Shown here one piece after another: positions 62,106 to 64,000 of a DNA stretch of 64,000 nt. The stretch lies in the NCBI GenBank assembly GCA_030544235.1, contig CM060474.1:2822001-2886000 (forward strand), read 5' to 3'. Source of the stretch: Lepturacanthus savala. Its lineage: Eukaryota; Chordata; Actinopteri; Scombriformes; Trichiuridae. Below the pieces are notes generated by a model. That model worked only from the letters and a program-made list of their open reading frames with translations, was not told the DNA's origin and searched no databases. Every line of letters begins with the position of its first letter. Positions within the stretch are counted from its first letter, which is position 1. The position numbers were made by a program, and so were the translations under genes.

Positions 62106-62730
62106 GAATTTAAATTCTTATTTAAACAACTCCATTTATATTTAAGTCCATTGGTCCATTGTGAAACAAAGAGCAAGGCAACTTCATTTTAAAAAAGCAT
62201 ATTTCATGCACAAAGCAATTCAAAGTGTTTTACAGACACAGGCTTAACACACACACGCGTACAAAAAAGCATAATTAATGACATGAAAGGAGTGAAATGT
62301 CTAAAAGAGAATTTGACATAGAAGATATGCTTTAGTCCCTTTTAAATTCTCTTCGTTCTCTCTGCAAATGTGCAGTAAAAATTCCAGACAGGACTGTTTA
62401 AATGAATCTAAAAAGGAGGAAAAGATGTTCGTTGCTCGTGGTGTTTTCACAGGATCACCCTGGTGTTTCATTTTTGTTCCAGTGTTTTGTGGACACCGCT
62501 GTCGCAGTCTGTTAAATGTGTTTTTGTGTGCATGCATGCATCACTGCGTGCTTTGTGCTTGGCCTGTGCGCAGCTCTGGCTGTCATCGGCTACGCTCATA
62601 CTGTAATTTACTGTGTTATATTAATACTTTGTGAGTCCTGTGCTCTGACGTCAGTTGTCGTATTGATGTAAAGGTCCTGTGTTTATGTGTCTTTTGTGAA
62701 GATTAGCAAAGTAAAATCTGTCCGTGTCAA

Positions 62731-62782
62731 CTGTGCGTGTGTGTGTTGTCAGATTTTTATGTGTTTGTGTGTGTATGTGTGG
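62731..62782 (+). promoter_or_regulatory. GU-rich element upstream of the 180-nt exon
   Basis: The words gtgcgtgtgtgtgttgtc and tatgtgtttgtgtgtgtatg give UGUUUGU/UGUGU-type RNA, the class bound by CELF proteins. The element ends about 95 nt before the acceptor. Autoregulation is a hypothesis. Confidence 0.4.
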
Positions 62783-62877
62783 ATAAAAACACAACCTTCA
62801 ATGGGAGCGCTAATGAGTAAGTGCACTCTTCTTTCTTTATTGTTGGGTTTTATGTAAAGTTGCTCAAATGCTCTCAG

Positions 62878-63057
62878 GTATGGCGGCTCTAAACGGTGGC
62901 CTGGGCGGCGCAGGGCTTACCAACGGGACGGCAGGCACCATGGACGCACTGACGCAGGCTTACTCAGGGATCCAGCAGTACGCCGCCGCAGCGCTGCCCA
63001 CCCTCTACAGCCAGTCCCTACTGCAGCAGCAAGGGGCCGCCGGCAGCCAGAAAGAGG
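62878..63057 (+). CDS. celf2: celf2 coding exon: linker up to RRM3
   Basis: A 180-nt exon encodes MAALNGGLGGAGLTNGTAGT, then MDALTQAYSGIQQYAAAALP, then TLYSQSLLQQQGAAGSQKEG. This region just before RRM3 is among the best conserved parts of CELF1/2; LYSQSLLQQQ is CELF2-like (CELF1 has NQNLL as I recall). The acceptor is aatgctctcag and the donor is AGG|GTCAGT, a non-standard but usable GT site. Without splicing, a stop follows after one codon. It is phase 1 at both ends. The next exon should begin PEGANLF and open RRM3, but it is not in the window. Confidence 0.95.
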
Positions 63058-64000
63058 GTCAGTAGCCCGCGGCCACCTATCCGCATATTGCCACTGCTCA
63101 ATACCAGATATAGTAGTAATTATTTTACGTTTGTATGAGCTGTCATCACTTTTTTGGAAGAGAAAGAAAATCCATTTCATGCATTGTATTGTCCTTTTAA
63201 AGGTATTTAACAGGAAAAGGGGCTGGATTGGTTCTAATTTAGAGCACGGAGAGGGTCAGATGCACTTAATGGCAGAAAATCGCTTTTTGGCTGAACAGTT
63301 ATCATGAAAACAAGCCGGAATGGAAGAAGAGTAATGAGGACATTTTTAAAAATGTCAGGAGTAGAAGTAAAAAAGTTGGCTTAAAAATAATTACCCCAGT
63401 AAGTAAAGTATAGATGCCAAAAATATCTACTGAAGCAAGGTAACAAAGTATTTGTACTGAGTTACTTCACACTTCTGAACATATTCTCTCCTGTTTATGT
63501 TACTAAGCAGCCAAAACGTTTTCTGTTTTCCTCGTCATATATTATTCTAAAACTGATTCTAATAATAAAAACTGAAATATAAATGCTTATCAAGTAAAAA
63601 AGTTATTATTGTTTAACTACAGAGGTTTTGTTTTTTTTTGAACATTTGGTATTATATTATTAAGATTTTCATCAATCGATTCATCAAAATATACGCCAAA
63701 TATACTTATTACACAATTCACATTGTGTGTTGATTTCTGAATTTTGTGACAAATTAGCTCAGCCTCAGTTGCATCGAATTTGATTTGAAATTGGACCAAA
63801 GTCATGTTTATGTCTTTTTTTTATATACAGTTAAAATATAAATATTCAATGGAAAAAAATGCACAATTCACAATTACTTTCTATTTCATTTCAGGGAGTT
63901 TTGTCATGCCTTAGTGGGATGAATTGTGTACATTTACCAAAAAAGATATAATTTGATGGTAAATATAAATACGTTTGTGTTTAACCAGACTTCCCTGGAA
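63058..64000 (+). other. Start of the celf2 intron before the RRM3 exons
   Basis: 943 bp of AT-rich intron with no feature I can support. It runs off the window end before any RRM3 sequence. Confidence 0.8.

Larger units (their letters stand above)
58820..62877 (+). other. celf2 intron before the 180-nt exon
   Basis: A 4.1-kb intron. It holds a family D MITE (59399-59735), a duplicated intron segment (60018-60215), a family A MITE (60251-60627), a GC-balanced stretch at 61000-61680 that could include conserved elements, a tRNA-like SINE fragment (62040-62105) and a repeat fragment at 62178-62290. A GU-rich element (62731-62782) lies about 100 nt before the acceptor. Confidence 0.85.
20145..63057 (+). 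other. celf2: celf2 gene, internal part (eight coding exons)
   Basis: Partial gene for a CELF-family RNA-binding protein. These proteins bind GU-rich RNA through three RRMs and control alternative splicing in the nucleus and mRNA decay and translation in the cytoplasm. The visible exons join in one continuous frame of 934 nt and give the end of RRM1, the whole of RRM2 and the divergent linker. CELF2 is preferred over CELF1 because of the linker words TWGSLTGLGGLTPQYLALLQ, ATSSSNLGAFSGIQQMAG, TVGLNNINALAG and GTAGTMDALTQAYSG. CELF1 as I remember it differs at these places. Exon sizes 49, 135 and 80 nt fit the conserved vertebrate CELF gene structure. The ATG, most of RRM1 and all of RRM3 were not found. 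I looked by eye for the preceding RRM1 exon in 1-20144 and did not see it, but that search was not exhaustive. Confidence 0.95.

Overview
This window is intron-rich vertebrate DNA from a ray-finned fish, most likely a percomorph-type teleost. The evidence is small exons with canonical GT-AG borders in kilobase introns, long (TG)n, (CA)n and (TA)n microsatellites, teleost-style MITEs, tRNA-like SINE fragments and L2-type LINE tails. There are no bacterial, plasmid or viral genes. I cannot name the species.

The window holds the middle of one gene on the + strand. It encodes an RNA-binding CELF (CUGBP/Elav-like) protein whose residues match CELF2 rather than CELF1. Eight coding exons are visible: 20145-20193, 27562-27696, 34764-34843, 45699-45860, 48972-49035, 55261-55395, 58691-58819 and 62878-63057. 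All splice in one frame into 934 nt (311 codons plus one base). They encode the end of RRM1, all of RRM2, and the Gln/Ala/Ser/Thr-rich divergent linker, up to the residues SQKEG just before RRM3. The start codon, most of RRM1 and all of RRM3 lie outside the window. I recognised no second protein-coding gene. Nearly all other long ORFs are microsatellite or low-complexity artefacts.

Layout: 1-20144 is intron or upstream gene sequence with several MITEs, a 22-bp minisatellite and four long (TG)n arrays. 20145-34843 holds the RRM1-end and RRM2 exons, a teleost repeat cluster (20.6-21.6 kb), a telomere-like tract (32.9 kb) and a candidate conserved block with a MEF2-type site (30.8-31.4 kb). 34844-45698 is the largest internal intron, with a dense transposon block at 38.3-43.6 kb. 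45699-63057 holds the linker exons, which are GC-rich against AT-rich introns and show several signs of alternative splicing. 63058-64000 is the start of the intron before the RRM3 exons.

The most notable observations are: (1) a 37-codon open extension past the donor of the 162-nt exon, with coding-like third positions and an in-frame alternative donor; (2) stacked alternative splice sites on the 129-nt exon; (3) a compact G-quadruplex motif 23 nt after the 135-nt linker exon; (4) long dinucleotide arrays that all read (TG)n on the sense strand of a gene whose product family binds GU-rich RNA; (5) a MITE family carrying a palindrome centred on a decayed CRE (TGACGTCA-like); and (6) about nine copies of one hAT-like MITE. 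Family assignments of repeats come from recalled consensus patterns and were not searched.
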